A program made the translations under genes and the position numbers. From Accumulibacter sp. (GTDB taxonomy: Bacteria; Pseudomonadota; Gammaproteobacteria; Burkholderiales; Rhodocyclaceae), in NCBI GenBank assembly GCA_017302455.1, contig JAFLDO010000036.1:1-49169 (forward strand): 49,169 nt of DNA, written 5' to 3'. This document shows, piece by piece, positions 35,964-45,877 of the stretch; positions within the stretch are counted from its first letter, which is position 1, and every line of letters starts with the position of its first letter. The notes under the pieces were generated by a model. That model was not told the DNA's origin and did no database searches. It saw only the letters and a program-made list of their open reading frames with translations.

Positions 35964-37979
35964 TCAGGTGACGCGGAAACGGCCAAGCGCCTGGTCGAGC
36001 CGCGCCGCCAGGTCGCGCAGCGCCTGTGCCGCGTTCTCCGAATCCTGAGACGCCGAATGGTTGGCCTCGGCCATCTGGGCAATCTGTTCGACGCCACGGG
36101 CAATCGTCTGGCTGGCCACGCTCTGCTCGCTGATCGCCTCCGAAATACTGCCGACGGCGGCGATGACTTCGCGCGTGCTGGCGTCGATTTCGCCGATCGC
36201 CTGGCCCGCGCGATCGGCCAGGACACCACCCTGGGCGACCTGTGCGACGCCATGCTCCATCTGCTCGACCGCTGCCCCGGCGCCGTCCTGGATACCGGTG
36301 ATCATCTCGCCGATCGAGCGGGTCGAGTTCGCCGTCCGCTCCGCCAGTTTGCGCACTTCGTCGGCGACCACCGCGAAGCCCCGGCCCTGCTCGCCCGCGC
36401 GCGCCGCCTCGATGGCGGCGTTGAGGGCCAGCAGATTGGTCTGTTCGGCGATTTCGCGAATCACCTGGACGACTTCCGAGATGTCCTGCGAGCGCCGCCC
36501 GAGTTCGCCGACGGTCGTGGACGCCTGGCGCACGAAACCGGTGATCTGGCCCATCGCACCGGCCGCCTGCTGGATGACCTCGGCGCCGTTGTTCGCCGCC
36601 TCCCCGGAACCGCTCGACAGCCGCTGCGCATCGCGCGCGTGTTGCGCCACCTGTTCGATACTGACGCTCATCTCCTCGACGGAGGCCGCCATGCCGGTCG
36701 CCGCGTCGCGCTGAACCTCGGAACTTTGGCTGACCTGCTGGGCCGAGTTCACCAGTGCCGTCGACTGTTCGAGCATGGTCGCCGCCGCCTGGCGCACATC
36801 GCCGATCGTCGTCTTCAGGTTTTCGGCCATCGTGCCGATGGCGCGCTTCAGGGAACCGACCTCGTCGCCGCCATCGGCAAGCAGCCGGCTGCTCAGGTCG
36901 CCGCCAGCGATCCTTTCGGCCTCGAGGACGATCTCGTGCAGGGGGCGGCTCACCCAGGCGCGAGTCGCCACGTAGCCGCTGGCCAGGGCAGCCAGGATGA
37001 TCGCCACCGCCATCATGGCAATGTCGCGGACGGCCGCATCGGCGCCGCGGCTGATCTCTTCGACATAGCTGGTGGACACGACCACCCAGTTCCACGCCGG
37101 GTAGTGGTCGAACACCGCGACCTTCCGGCGGGGGCTGCTCTCGCCGGGATTGGCCCAGTCGTAACGGATGACGCCGGACTTCTTGTCGAGCATCTCGCGA
37201 ACGAACTCGAAGCCCTGACTGTCCTTGGCCGCCAGCAGGTTGGCGCCTTCCTTGGCCGGATGGATGGTCGCCACACCCTTCTGGATGCCGGCGTCGAGCG
37301 CCAAGACGTAGCCCGTTTCGCCGACCTTCATGGCGAGAATCCCCTGCTTCAATGCCTTGAGCCCTTCGGTCAGCTCAAGTCCGACGAAGAAGGCACCGAT
37401 CACCTTGCCGGTGGCATCGCGTACCGGGACGTAGTGAGTGATGAAGTCGCGACCGAACATCAACGCCTTGCCGGTGTAGGTGTTGCCGCCGAGCAGAGCC
37501 TGGCGTGCCGGATGATCGGTGCCGAGCGGTGTGCCGGTGGACCGGGTGCCGTCCTCCTTCTTCAGTGAAGTGGCCGTACGCAGAAAGTCGTCGCCCTGGC
37601 GAACGAGAATCGTCGCCACGGTTCCCGCCTTCGCCGTGAAGGCCTCGACCACATCGAAGCGGTCGTTGAGTGGCGTCCCCTTCTGCAGCAGGCGAGGCGC
37701 TTCGCCAGCCGCCTGCAGTTCCAGTGGCTGGTCGAACATCCCGGCAAAAAGGCGGCCGCTGCGTTCAATGTCGCTGCGCAGGCTGCGATCGTAGGCTTCG
37801 AGCATCGAGACGACGAGGCGGTTGGTCTGCCCGAGATCGTGAACGGCGGTATCTTCGAGTTGTTGGCGCAGATGCCAGGCCGTGGCCACCGCAGCGGCGA
37901 CGATGATCGCCAGCAGGACCAGGCCCTGGACGAGATTGAGCTTCAGGGCGATCGAAAGATTTCGGAACTGGCGAAACAT
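35964..37979 (-). CDS. Methyl-accepting chemotaxis protein
   Basis: 671 residues from the ATG at 37979 (AAGGAGCG 6 nt ahead). Segment at about 12-32, a large Cache-type periplasmic domain ([27 protein letters not shown], and GYVLALDAG), a second membrane segment near 310-330, HAMP, then the signalling hairpin with [38 protein letters not shown]. It senses a small ligand outside and controls CheA. No CheR-binding pentapeptide (xWxxF) at the C-terminus, which ends LGRFRVT. Confidence 0.93.
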   Translation of the reverse strand: MFRQFRNLSIALKLNLVQGLVLLAIIVAAAVATAWHLRQQLEDTAVHDLGQTNRLVVSMLEAYDRSLRSDIERSGRLFAGMFDQPLELQAAGEAPRLLQKGTPLNDRFDVVEAFTAKAGTVATILVRQGDDFLRTATSLKKEDGTRSTGTPLGTDHPARQALLGGNTYTGKALMFGRDFITHYVPVRDATGKVIGAFFVGLELTEGLKALKQGILAMKVGETGYVLALDAGIQKGVATIHPAKEGANLLAAKDSQGFEFVREMLDKKSGVIRYDWANPGESSPRRKVAVFDHYPAWNWVVVSTSYVEEISRGADAAVRDIAMMAVAIILAALASGYVATRAWVSRPLHEIVLEAERIAGGDLSSRLLADGGDEVGSLKRAIGTMAENLKTTIGDVRQAAATMLEQSTALVNSAQQVSQSSEVQRDAATGMAASVEEMSVSIEQVAQHARDAQRLSSGSGEAANNGAEVIQQAAGAMGQITGFVRQASTTVGELGRRSQDISEVVQVIREIAEQTNLLALNAAIEAARAGEQGRGFAVVADEVRKLAERTANSTRSIGEMITGIQDGAGAAVEQMEHGVAQVAQGGVLADRAGQAIGEIDASTREVIAAVGSISEAISEQSVASQTIARGVEQIAQMAEANHSASQDSENAAQALRDLAARLDQALGRFRVT

Positions 37980-38105
37980 GCGCGCTCCTTTGCACGGTGG
38001 TTCAACAAGATGACGGTCCACAGTAGATAACGGCAGCCGGCGGCAAAGCTTGAGCGACGCTCGGCACTGGCCGCGAGGAACAGGCGGCGCGTGCGCGTGC
38101 GCGGC

Positions 38106-40523
38106 TCACCCGCGCCGGGCGTTGTCCAGCGCGGCGATCACGACATTCTCGAAAGCGCGAACGACGCGCGTGTCCCCATCCACGCGGCCGGCAGCCGCAC
38201 GTTGACGCTCGCGCCGGGCAGCGCGCAGGCCGGTATCGCGCGACTCGTCCGCCAGCCGCACCGCCAGCCGCAGGTATTCCGCGCGCGAAGCCGCCACGGT
38301 CTCGGACAGGCCGGCCTGGCGCAATACACCCGCCGCCAGCCGCTGCCGCATGCAGGCGCCTTCCATGGTGACGATCGGAATGCCCCGGTGCAAGGCCTGC
38401 CAGGCCGTCGTGTAGCCCGAGAAGGCGGGGCAATCGAGATAGACGTCACAGCCATCCATCAGCGACAGGAACGCCCCTGCGGCAAGCCACGGAAGCACCA
38501 GGAAGCGCCCCTCGGCGGCCAGGCCACGATTGCGGAAGGCGCCGGCAAGGCGATCCAGCAGTCTGTCGGTCGCCCAGGGATAAACCGGGTCGCGACAAAG
38601 GATGAACAGCGCATCGGGCACCTGCTCGGCGAGATCCACGAACAGCTCATCATCGGACGGATCGAACTTCATCGGTCGCTGCGGAACGACAAAGCGCACA
38701 CCGCGACTTCTCGCCAGCTCGGCCTCGACCTCGGGGATCGGCGTCGCGGGCAAGAGCAACGGAACGGTGCAACAGCCGGCTCCCGGCAGGAGCACCAGCC
38801 GTTCCCGGTAGTGCGCGCTCGCCGCCGGCGGCTCGATCAACTCGCCCGAGAGGAACAGGTCGATGCTGGCCAGCCCGGTGGTTATCGGATGGCCCCATCC
38901 CGCCATCTGCAGTGGCGCCAGGCGTCGTGCCGCCAGATGGTAGGTCAGCGGATCCATGCCCAGTTCGGGATAGAAGATGGCATCGGGCGCATCGGCGATC
39001 ACCGCCGCTTGCCAGGCGGCCGCATCGGCGACCGATGCACGGTCGCGCCAGACGTCGGCAAGGTTGCGGGCGACGGCCGTCTCTGCGTCCTCGACCACGC
39101 CGAGGTGGTAGAGAACGACCTCGAAGCGCGTCCGATCGAGGTGGCGAAGGAGACCGTGCAGAACGACATCCCAGACGGAATGTCGGCGCAGATGCCGGGA
39201 GATCACCAGCAGACGAATGCGCTCGCGCGCCGGTGGCAGAGACGCCAGCGGCGCCGAGCTGCCGACGAGATCGCCAAAAGCGGACAAGGAGGCGAGATGA
39301 TTGCCGTAACGGTAGGCCAGAAAGAAAGGCATCAGCGAGGCCGCCGGCTCGCCGACCCCGGCATCTTCCCGGTGATGATCCAGCGCACACGCGGCGAGAG
39401 CCGACGCGAAGCGCGCGGGAGCGGAACTGGCCTCCTCGGAAGTCGAGGCGACGATCGGCAGCAAGGAAAGCGCGTGTTGCAGGTGGAGTTCGCGGCGTCC
39501 CGGCGCCATCTCCAGAGCCTGTCGCAGGGTGGCCTCCGCGTCTGCCGCCTGGCCACGTTCCGCGAGGACGGCGGCGAGCCGTGCCAGCGCCGGCAGGTGT
39601 CCGGGCAGTTGCTGCACGACTCGCCGATAGGCAGCTTCCGCCTCGCCAAGACGATCTTGTTCGCCAAGCAGACGACCGAGGTTCATCAGCGCATCAAGGT
39701 AAGCGGGGGCAATCGCCAGCACGTCGGTAAAGGTCTTCTCGGCGGCGGCCAGTTGCCCGAGCTCGATCAGTACGTTGCCGAGATTGTTGTAGGCCGGGAG
39801 ATACGCCGGCGCCAGCTGGATCACGCGGGCATATTCGGCAGCCGCTTCCGGCAGCCGCCCCGAAAGACGTCGCAGCTCACCCTTGCAGAAATGCGGCATC
39901 GGATGCTGCGGATGGACAACGAGGGCGCGCTCGCAGAGAAGCTCCGCTTCGGCCAGGCAGCCTCTTCGCGACAGCGTGTCGGCAAGGCCGAGCATGGCAT
40001 CCACGGAGTCGCCGTCGAGGCCGAGTGCACCGCGAAAGGCGGCTTCGGCCTCCGCATCGCGTCCGGCGTGGGCCAGGGCATTGCCGAGCTGAACGGTCGT
40101 TGCAGGGTTTGCCGGGCGCAACTCGACGGCCCGCCGCAAGGCGGCGACGGCCTCACTGGCGCGTCCCTGCGCCAACAAGGCAGTCCCCAGATTGAGCAAG
40201 GCATCCGCATCGCCGGGAGCAAGATCGGCCGCACGCTGCAGCGCGGCGAGACCATCGTCGCCGCGCATCTGCAGGGTCACACCAAGCAGCCCCCAGAGAA
40301 AGGCCGAGCCGGGCGCCGAAGGCAGCAGTCGCTTGATCTCCATCTCGAGCCGGGAATGCTGCCCGGCATGCAGCAGACCGATCAAGCGTCGCCCCTCGGC
40401 CGACTGGGCCCCGAACAGCCGCTCGCTCGCCACCACGCCAGACGCACTCTTCGCCTGACAGCAGGCCTTGAACTTCCGCCCACTGCCGCAAGGGCAGGGA
40501 TCATTGCGCCCAACGCGTGTCAT
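38106..40523 (-). CDS. SEC-C / TPR / GT41-like O-GlcNAc-type glycosyltransferase
   Basis: 805 residues from the ATG at 40523, chosen for GGAGG 8 nt ahead. Residues 5-22 (GRNDPCPCGSGRKFKACC) are a SEC-C zinc motif. About ten tetratricopeptide repeats follow (ADALLNLGTALLAQGRASEAVAALRRAVELRP and later copies), then a C-terminal half with LLVISRHLRRHSVWDVV, FEVVLYHLG, YPELGMDPLTYHLAARRLAPLQMAGWGHP and DVYLDCPAFSGYTTAWQALHRGIPIVT. That half matches the bacterial SPINDLY/OGT-like (GT41) domain. It would transfer a sugar to protein. The SEC-C head is an unusual addition. Overlaps the lipase-like gene upstream by 23 nt. Confidence 0.88.
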   Translation of the reverse strand: MTRVGRNDPCPCGSGRKFKACCQAKSASGVVASERLFGAQSAEGRRLIGLLHAGQHSRLEMEIKRLLPSAPGSAFLWGLLGVTLQMRGDDGLAALQRAADLAPGDADALLNLGTALLAQGRASEAVAALRRAVELRPANPATTVQLGNALAHAGRDAEAEAAFRGALGLDGDSVDAMLGLADTLSRRGCLAEAELLCERALVVHPQHPMPHFCKGELRRLSGRLPEAAAEYARVIQLAPAYLPAYNNLGNVLIELGQLAAAEKTFTDVLAIAPAYLDALMNLGRLLGEQDRLGEAEAAYRRVVQQLPGHLPALARLAAVLAERGQAADAEATLRQALEMAPGRRELHLQHALSLLPIVASTSEEASSAPARFASALAACALDHHREDAGVGEPAASLMPFFLAYRYGNHLASLSAFGDLVGSSAPLASLPPARERIRLLVISRHLRRHSVWDVVLHGLLRHLDRTRFEVVLYHLGVVEDAETAVARNLADVWRDRASVADAAAWQAAVIADAPDAIFYPELGMDPLTYHLAARRLAPLQMAGWGHPITTGLASIDLFLSGELIEPPAASAHYRERLVLLPGAGCCTVPLLLPATPIPEVEAELARSRGVRFVVPQRPMKFDPSDDELFVDLAEQVPDALFILCRDPVYPWATDRLLDRLAGAFRNRGLAAEGRFLVLPWLAAGAFLSLMDGCDVYLDCPAFSGYTTAWQALHRGIPIVTMEGACMRQRLAAGVLRQAGLSETVAASRAEYLRLAVRLADESRDTGLRAARRERQRAAAGRVDGDTRVVRAFENVVIAALDNARRG

Positions 40524-41883
40524 TCTGTCCTCCCCCGGCAAGTAGATGGTCACCGCCGGAGCCTGACAGGACCCGGTTCACGTAGGCATGGACCGCGTCG
40601 TCGTCGAGGATGCCGCTGTGGTCCTGGTCAAAGCCGCGCATCGCCCGGGACTGGGCCTGCGCCTCCGCCCGCAGCTGGCTGTCCAGCGGTATGACTCCAT
40701 CACCACTGCGGAAGGTCGTCCGGCTACTGTTGCGATAGCCGAACAGCAGGTAATGGGAAACCCTCGGCGGCAGCGGCCGGGCGAAAAGCTCGCGCAGGAA
40801 GCGACTACCCGGCGCGATGCTTTTCCACACCGGCACGACGACAGGCGAGCGATCCACGCCGGTCTGCGCCGCCCGACTGCCGCCGAAGGGCGTCGAGATC
40901 GACGTGAAGGAGCGGACGTAAGCGCAGTGCTGCAGTTCTTCGCAAGCCTTGAGATAGGATTGGGCGAGGAGGCCGCCGAGACTGTGCGCGACAAGATGCA
41001 ATTCCTTCAGGTTGTAGCGCAGATCCAGTTCGCTCAGCATGCCCAGCAAGCCATTGCCCAGCGCGTCCAGCGCCAGGCCGGAAGGATAGTGGAGCAACCA
41101 GGGCTGAAAGCGCGTCCGATCCAGCCCGGCGATCATCCCGGCGAAGTCCCGCGGGCTGCCGTTGATGCCGTGCATGAACAGTACGGGCACCTTGTGCGGC
41201 GTGTATTCCTCGAGAAAGTACAGGCCGGCGTGGCCGGCCTTCATGAAGCCGATGGGTTGCCAGACGCCCATGCTGGCCACCTCGGGTTCGAAGCGTGCAT
41301 CATCCAGATCGACCACCTGTCCCAGTTGCACATCCACCGATCCCAGGGTGATCCCGCGCAACTCGGAGAGGTCGCCCATCTGTGGTCCCTCCCGGGCATC
41401 CGGCTCGGCGGGCCTGATGCGCAGCACGATCCCGGCGACCTCGCGCTTGCCGCTTGGCGATTCGGTCAACTCATACCAACCGGAAGGCTCGTCCGGCTGG
41501 TACTCGAAATCTCCGTTCAGATCGTTGAAGGCAAACAGATAGCGCGACCCGGCAAGGATCACCATGTCGAACTTGCCAGGCTTTTCGAAGACGCGATAGG
41601 TGTGCACCTGGCGCCCGGATCTGTCACCAAGGGCGACGACGATCGTCGGGCAATCGGCACAGGTCGGCGACTCGATCCGACCGGCGACGCGATGGAAGGT
41701 CTTGCGCGCCTCCTTGAGATCGGCGTGCAGGCTCATCAGGTTGCCGCAACCGGCCAGCAGCAGCCCGAGAAAAACGGCAAGCAGCAAGCGCCGGACGCCG
41801 GACCTGTCGCGGGTGGGCGACGGGCCCCAGTGGCGCTGCAGGCCAGGCCGCCAAGCGCCGGCGTCCAACGCCGCAAGCCACAT
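40501..41883 (-). CDS. Lipase-like alpha/beta-hydrolase lipoprotein
   Basis: 460 residues from the ATG at 41883, which leaves a rather long N-terminal region before the lipobox LLLAVFLGLLLAGC; the true start is uncertain. VLFMHGINGSPRDFAGMI (oxyanion region) and LHLVAHSLGGLLAQSYL (nucleophile Ser in the GxSxG-like HSLGG) mark a triacylglycerol-lipase/PGAP1-like fold; the catalytic His is probably in FDQDHSGIL. It should sit in the envelope as a lipoprotein. Its end overlaps the glycosyltransferase gene, so the two are translated together. Confidence 0.82.
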   Translation of the reverse strand: MWLAALDAGAWRPGLQRHWGPSPTRDRSGVRRLLLAVFLGLLLAGCGNLMSLHADLKEARKTFHRVAGRIESPTCADCPTIVVALGDRSGRQVHTYRVFEKPGKFDMVILAGSRYLFAFNDLNGDFEYQPDEPSGWYELTESPSGKREVAGIVLRIRPAEPDAREGPQMGDLSELRGITLGSVDVQLGQVVDLDDARFEPEVASMGVWQPIGFMKAGHAGLYFLEEYTPHKVPVLFMHGINGSPRDFAGMIAGLDRTRFQPWLLHYPSGLALDALGNGLLGMLSELDLRYNLKELHLVAHSLGGLLAQSYLKACEELQHCAYVRSFTSISTPFGGSRAAQTGVDRSPVVVPVWKSIAPGSRFLRELFARPLPPRVSHYLLFGYRNSSRTTFRSGDGVIPLDSQLRAEAQAQSRAMRGFDQDHSGILDDDAVHAYVNRVLSGSGGDHLLAGGGQNDTRWAQ

Positions 41884-42084
41884 CCCGTGGATCCCACAAC
41901 CCTGACGGCCTGCGCCCGGCGCTTGCGCAGGCCTGCTCGGCGGGTTAATCTCGCCGTCAGGCGTTGGCGCCGGCACCACCCCCGTCGAGCAGATGCGGCG
42001 GGTTTGTCGGTCGCTATCCCTGAGCGAGATCAACCTGCACGTCCGCCTTCGTATTCCACCGCAACCAGCCACGGAAATCCAGTC

Positions 42085-42564
42085 ATGAACAAGCTGCTTG
42101 CCCTCACTCTCTCGATCGCAGCCGCAAGCGCGGCGTTTCAACAACCCGTGCTGGCCGACAGCAAGCCCAGCGTGGCAACAACGCCCGACAAGCTGGCACA
42201 GGCGCGCACGCAGGTGGAAGCCCGGCAATGGGCGGCGGCACTGGCGGAACTCCGGCGCATCAACGATACGAGCAGCGCCGACTGGAACAACCTGATGGGC
42301 TACTGCCTGCGCAAGTCGCCGTCACCCGATCTCGATGCCGCCGAGCGCCACTACAACGAGGCGCTGCGCATCGCCCCGCAGCATCGCGGAGCGCTCGAGT
42401 ACTCGGGTGAACTGTACCTCATGAAGGGTGACCTCGCCAGCGCCGAGAAGCGACTGGCCGCCCTCGACAAGGAATGCCTGTTCGGTTGCGAGGAATACAC
42501 CGATCTGAAGAAGGCCATCGAGCGTTTCAAGGCAGCCGGCAACCGCTTCGTGGCACCCCGCTGA
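42085..42564 (+). CDS. Periplasmic TPR-type protein
   Basis: 159 residues. The signal peptide ends about PVLADS. The mature part has two or three TPR-like helix pairs (RTQVEARQWAAALAELRRIN, DAAERHYNEALRIAPQHRGALEYSGELYLMKGDLASAEKRLAAL) and a Cys pair near CLFGCEEY. Such small proteins usually serve as binding platforms; partner unknown. Divergent from the lipase gene. Confidence 0.75.
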   Translation: MNKLLALTLSIAAASAAFQQPVLADSKPSVATTPDKLAQARTQVEARQWAAALAELRRINDTSSADWNNLMGYCLRKSPSPDLDAAERHYNEALRIAPQHRGALEYSGELYLMKGDLASAEKRLAALDKECLFGCEEYTDLKKAIERFKAAGNRFVAPR

Positions 42565-42629
42565 GGCTGCGGTTCCGCACGTCGAAGCAGCCGCGTTGCA
42601 CACGGTCAGGCACTCTTCGCGATCACCGC

Positions 42630-42962
42630 CGCTACAACCCGCCGGGGATCACCGCCTATAACGTGGTCCCGGGCCTGCTGGGCGTCATACTCACCATGAC
42701 CATGGTGCTCATGACGGGGCTGGCGATGACTCGCGAACGCGAGCGCGGCACTTTCGAGCAACCGCTGGCAACCGCGGCGACGCCGCTGGAGGTGATGACC
42801 GGCAAGATCATTCCCTGCATGCTCATCGGCCTCATCCAGGTCACGCTGATACTGCTGGCCGCGCGCTGGGTGTTCGACGTCCCCATGCGCGGCAGCATTC
42901 TCCTCCTCTACGGCGTCGTGCTCGCCGTTGGGCTGAAGGCCTTCCGGCGTACGCTCGACTGA
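42630..42962 (+). pseudogene. ABC-2 permease fragment, doubly truncated
   Basis: Frame reads RYNPPGITAYNVVPGLLGVILTMTMVLMTGLAMTRERERGTFE...TPLEVMTGKIIPCMLIGLIQVTLILLAARWVFDVPMRGSILLLYG. This is the central part of ABC-2 type permeases of the YbhS/YhhJ type, and it then jumps to the family's last residues LKAFRRTLD*. So the N-terminal half is absent and an internal piece between LLLYG and the tail was deleted. No cognate ATPase is nearby. It cannot form a working transporter. Confidence 0.8.
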
Positions 42963-43016
42963 CTCGGCGACAACGACATGGCAAGGCGTCGCAGGCAGTC
43001 GCGACGTCCCTGGGGA

Positions 43017-43913
43017 TTACGTTTGCGCGTGTTGCGGGGCATCGGCACCCACATGCGCGAGCTGCTTGCGGCGCATCGGTTCGGCCGCCTTGAGCACCTG
43101 CCGGATCAGTTCCTTGCCGCCAGCATCCAGCCGCCGGGTCTGCCGGTAGTCGAGCAGGAAGCGCAGCCGCTCGCTGCGCCGGAAGAACCGTTGTGCCGGC
43201 GCGTCCAGCGCCGCGAGGTCGCTTGCCCGCGCCGCCACGCTGAGTTCCCGCCGATGCGACCGCCCGCGCGGCATGTCGATGAGCGAGAGCCGCGCCAGTT
43301 CGTTGCCCGCGATTACCAGGTTCCGCCAGTACAGGTCGCCATGCGTGAACTGCCGTGCATGCATCACGCGCGTGAGCCGGGCCACCTGACGCAGGAGTTC
43401 GCCGCGAACCGACCGCCGTTCGGCGCCGGCCAAGCGCGGCAGCACGTCCCGGATGAACACATCCACGGGCATCGGTTCGGCGATGCCCGTAGTAATCAGG
43501 AAGGACCGCCACAACCAGCCGGCCCGCCGTTCCTCGCCGAAGGCCAGCGGCATCGCCTCGGTCAGCTGCCACTCGTGCAGCCGCGCCAGATTGGCAAACT
43601 CGCGGCGCACCTGCGAAGCACCGAAGAGCATCCCGCGAAACACGCGGCTGCGCAGTTGCGCCCAGCGCGTCACCCAGGATTTCTTCAGGAACAAGACCTG
43701 GCGCGCGCCCTCGACCTCGACGCGCCGCACCTCGCTGCTGCCGCTGCGGCGCACGACCGTCCCCTGGTCGCCGAGGAACGCGGGTTCGAAGCTGTTCAGT
43801 CCGGCGGCGCGCAGCCGCGCTTCCCAGCCCGGCGCAAAATGGAGGTACTGGCGGCGGAGCACGCTGACCGCGGGCGGCGACGGCTCAAGCCGATACGCGT
43901 TCAAAGACCGCAA
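43017..43913 (-). CDS. InaA/Kdo-type lipopolysaccharide kinase family protein
   Basis: 298 residues from a TTG at 43913 that overlaps the upstream methyltransferase by 29 nt; a GTG at 43862, just past that gene's stop, is an alternative. MHARQFTHGDLYWRNLVI (catalytic Asp in HGDLYWRN) and LSLIDMPRGR (metal-binding Asp) are the kinase motifs; VLFLKKSW provides the ATP Lys. Family members phosphorylate heptose or Kdo in the LPS core. Co-directional with the methyltransferase. Confidence 0.85.
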   Translation of the reverse strand: MRSLNAYRLEPSPPAVSVLRRQYLHFAPGWEARLRAAGLNSFEPAFLGDQGTVVRRSGSSEVRRVEVEGARQVLFLKKSWVTRWAQLRSRVFRGMLFGASQVRREFANLARLHEWQLTEAMPLAFGEERRAGWLWRSFLITTGIAEPMPVDVFIRDVLPRLAGAERRSVRGELLRQVARLTRVMHARQFTHGDLYWRNLVIAGNELARLSLIDMPRGRSHRRELSVAARASDLAALDAPAQRFFRRSERLRFLLDYRQTRRLDAGGKELIRQVLKAAEPMRRKQLAHVGADAPQHAQT

Positions 43914-44529
43914 GGTGGAGATTGTTGGTCAGGTCGAGCGGAAAGTTCTTCACCAGCCTGAAGCCATTGGCCGCGAAATAATCCGTGACCTCGGCCAGCG
44001 GCGTGTTGAAGACCGAAAGCTTCTTGCCGCGCCAGCGACGCAGTTTCTGTTCCAGCGCGCGCAGGGTTCTCGGGTTGAAGTAGGACATGACCACGTGCTG
44101 GCGCGCGACGCGGCAGAGTTCTCCGACGACCTTGCGGCGCAACTCCTCGCTGGGCAGATGGTGAAAGAAACGAAAACAGACGATCGCATCGAAACTCCGG
44201 TCGGCCTGCGAGAGATTTTCGATGTCTTCTTTGAACACGGGAACCTTCAGCCCCGTAGCGGCGGCGGTCTCGCGGGTGATGTCGCGCATAGGCTCCGAGT
44301 AATCTGCCGCGCTCATCTCGTACCCGAGCTGGCTCAGCAGCACCGTCACCCGGCCGCCGCCGCAGGGCACGTCGAGGACGGAGGCGGGCCTGGGGATGAG
44401 CTCGAAAGCGCTCTCGACCAGCTTCAATTCCGGAACGTTGCGCCGTGCCTCGCGGTTGGCATAGCCGCGAGCCTTGTCCTCGGTGTAATTGGTCTTGGCG
44501 CGGTAGGTCGCGCAGGGAGTATCGTTCAT
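43885..44529 (-). CDS. Class I SAM-dependent methyltransferase
   Basis: 214 residues from the ATG at 44529; another ATG lies 4 codons upstream. SVLDVPCGGGRVTVLLSQLGYEMSAADYS is motif I with the SAM pocket, FDAIVCFRFFHHLPSEELRRKVVGELCRV motifs II-III. The C-terminus (LTNNLHLAVFERVSA) has the shape of sugar/lipid-linked methylases. Its end overlaps an InaA-type kinase gene, so a role in modifying a surface glycan or lipid is likely. Target unknown. Confidence 0.82.
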   Translation of the reverse strand: MNDTPCATYRAKTNYTEDKARGYANREARRNVPELKLVESAFELIPRPASVLDVPCGGGRVTVLLSQLGYEMSAADYSEPMRDITRETAAATGLKVPVFKEDIENLSQADRSFDAIVCFRFFHHLPSEELRRKVVGELCRVARQHVVMSYFNPRTLRALEQKLRRWRGKKLSVFNTPLAEVTDYFAANGFRLVKNFPLDLTNNLHLAVFERVSA

Positions 44530-45115
44530 GCTCGTCACCATCTGGACGTGAGGATGAGGCGCTGGCGGCGCTTGGCGATGTCGCCGAGCGACGGCGCCTG
44601 GCGTAAGGACGGGCTCGAGATCATCCACACCATCTTGCCGCGCAGGCCTGAAGCCCACCTTAACGCATGCTCGGGTGGCTTCCGCGAACATTCATGACTC
44701 ATACGGTGCGCGCCGTTCGGATCAAGTGGTCCCGTGTGGGACGACGCGGGTTTCGTTACCGCCTGGCGATGCGATCGGCAAACTCGATCATCCGTTTGAG
44801 AAACTGCGCGTGCCGACCATTGCTTTCGGGCCGCCAGCAGCCTTCATCGGAGTGTCTGTGACGTGAGAATACCCGTCGGGAACGCGACGCTTCCACCGCC
44901 CGGAGGAGCTGTCGATGATGAAGTCGCTGGCCTTCGCCGAGTAGCCGAAGGACGGATGGAGGAAGCCACTGTCTTGATTGACAGGACCAGACGGCGTGTG
45001 TTCGTCCTGACACCCCCTGTCGTAGTCAGCCACCTGATTGTGACTGCGGTGTCGATGGCGAATCATCGCGAGTGAGGCCGGCCCTCCCCTGCAGGCAGCG
45101 CAGCAGCGCCAGCAC
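44530..45115. other. Intergenic, possible gene remnants
   Basis: About 590 bases between methyltransferase and second kinase. On the minus strand near 44760-45010 short frames such as GRHAQFLKRMIEFADRIARR and SFGYSAKASDFIIDSSSGRW look protein-like but break into different frames. This suggests a decayed gene that I could not identify. Confidence 0.35.
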
Positions 45116-45877
45116 TCAGCGATCGAAGAAGCGGACGATCTTGCCGATCCGTTTGCGGTCGTCGTCGGTCACTCGCGCGTGCCCGGCATAGTCAAGATAG
45201 AAACGCAGTCGTTGCGTGCGCGACAACAGGCGCCGGGCAAGCTTGTCGAGCCAGGCGAGGTCCTTGACGATGCGGTACCGGAGAACTGCGCCACGGTAGA
45301 AGGTGCCGCTCGGGCAATCGATCAAATAGACTGTGGGCAAGGGCCCGTCATCGACCAATAGGTTGCGCCATTTCAGATCGTTGTGCGCGAAGCCGTGGCC
45401 GTGCAGAGTGCGCGCGATGCCGGCAATCTGCCGCGCGACATGGGCAACCCAGCGACGATCACCCAGGCGCGAATCGTTGGCGCGGGCCAATTGCGCCAGA
45501 TCGCACGTAGCCGGGATCTCGTCGGTCACCACGGCACCACGTATGAAGCCGCCGAAGCGACGCTCGAGGCCGTAGGCGACCAGCGTTGCCGTTGGAATTC
45601 CCCAGTCCCGGAAAGCCTGCAAGTTCCGCCACTCGGCGCGCACTCGCGGCGGACCCAGCCAGCGGCGCAGGCCAAACCAGCGGCGCTTGAGGTTCTTGCC
45701 GGTGCCACTGTAGCGCTTGACGTAATAGCGCTTGCCGCCGGCACTGACGCGCAGGACGCGGCTGAGCGAATCGCTGGTAATCAACTCGCCGTCGAGCGCA
45801 AAGACGCGGTCGATGTCGTCAAACAGTTCTGCCACCTCGCTTGCCGGGTGTTGCCGGTTGACCCACCAGAACCTCAC
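45116..45877 (-). CDS. InaA/Kdo-type lipopolysaccharide kinase family protein (second)
   Basis: 253 residues from a GTG at 45877 with GAGAGG about 10 nt before it; no ATG in frame suits. VSAGGKRYYVKRYSGTGKN supplies the ATP Lys; LHGHGFAHNDLKWRNLLVD the catalytic Asp (HNDLKWRN) and VYLIDCPSG the metal Asp. Only distantly like the first kinase (43017-43913), so not a fresh duplication. Probable phosphorylation of an LPS core sugar at the inner face of the membrane. Confidence 0.85.
   Translation of the reverse strand: MRFWWVNRQHPASEVAELFDDIDRVFALDGELITSDSLSRVLRVSAGGKRYYVKRYSGTGKNLKRRWFGLRRWLGPPRVRAEWRNLQAFRDWGIPTATLVAYGLERRFGGFIRGAVVTDEIPATCDLAQLARANDSRLGDRRWVAHVARQIAGIARTLHGHGFAHNDLKWRNLLVDDGPLPTVYLIDCPSGTFYRGAVLRYRIVKDLAWLDKLARRLLSRTQRLRFYLDYAGHARVTDDDRKRIGKIVRFFDR

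Noticed and set aside
44756-45066. Possible small genes on the minus strand before the methyltransferase
   Set aside because: Protein-like words are spread over two frames with no start signal; treated as possible debris, not as a gene.
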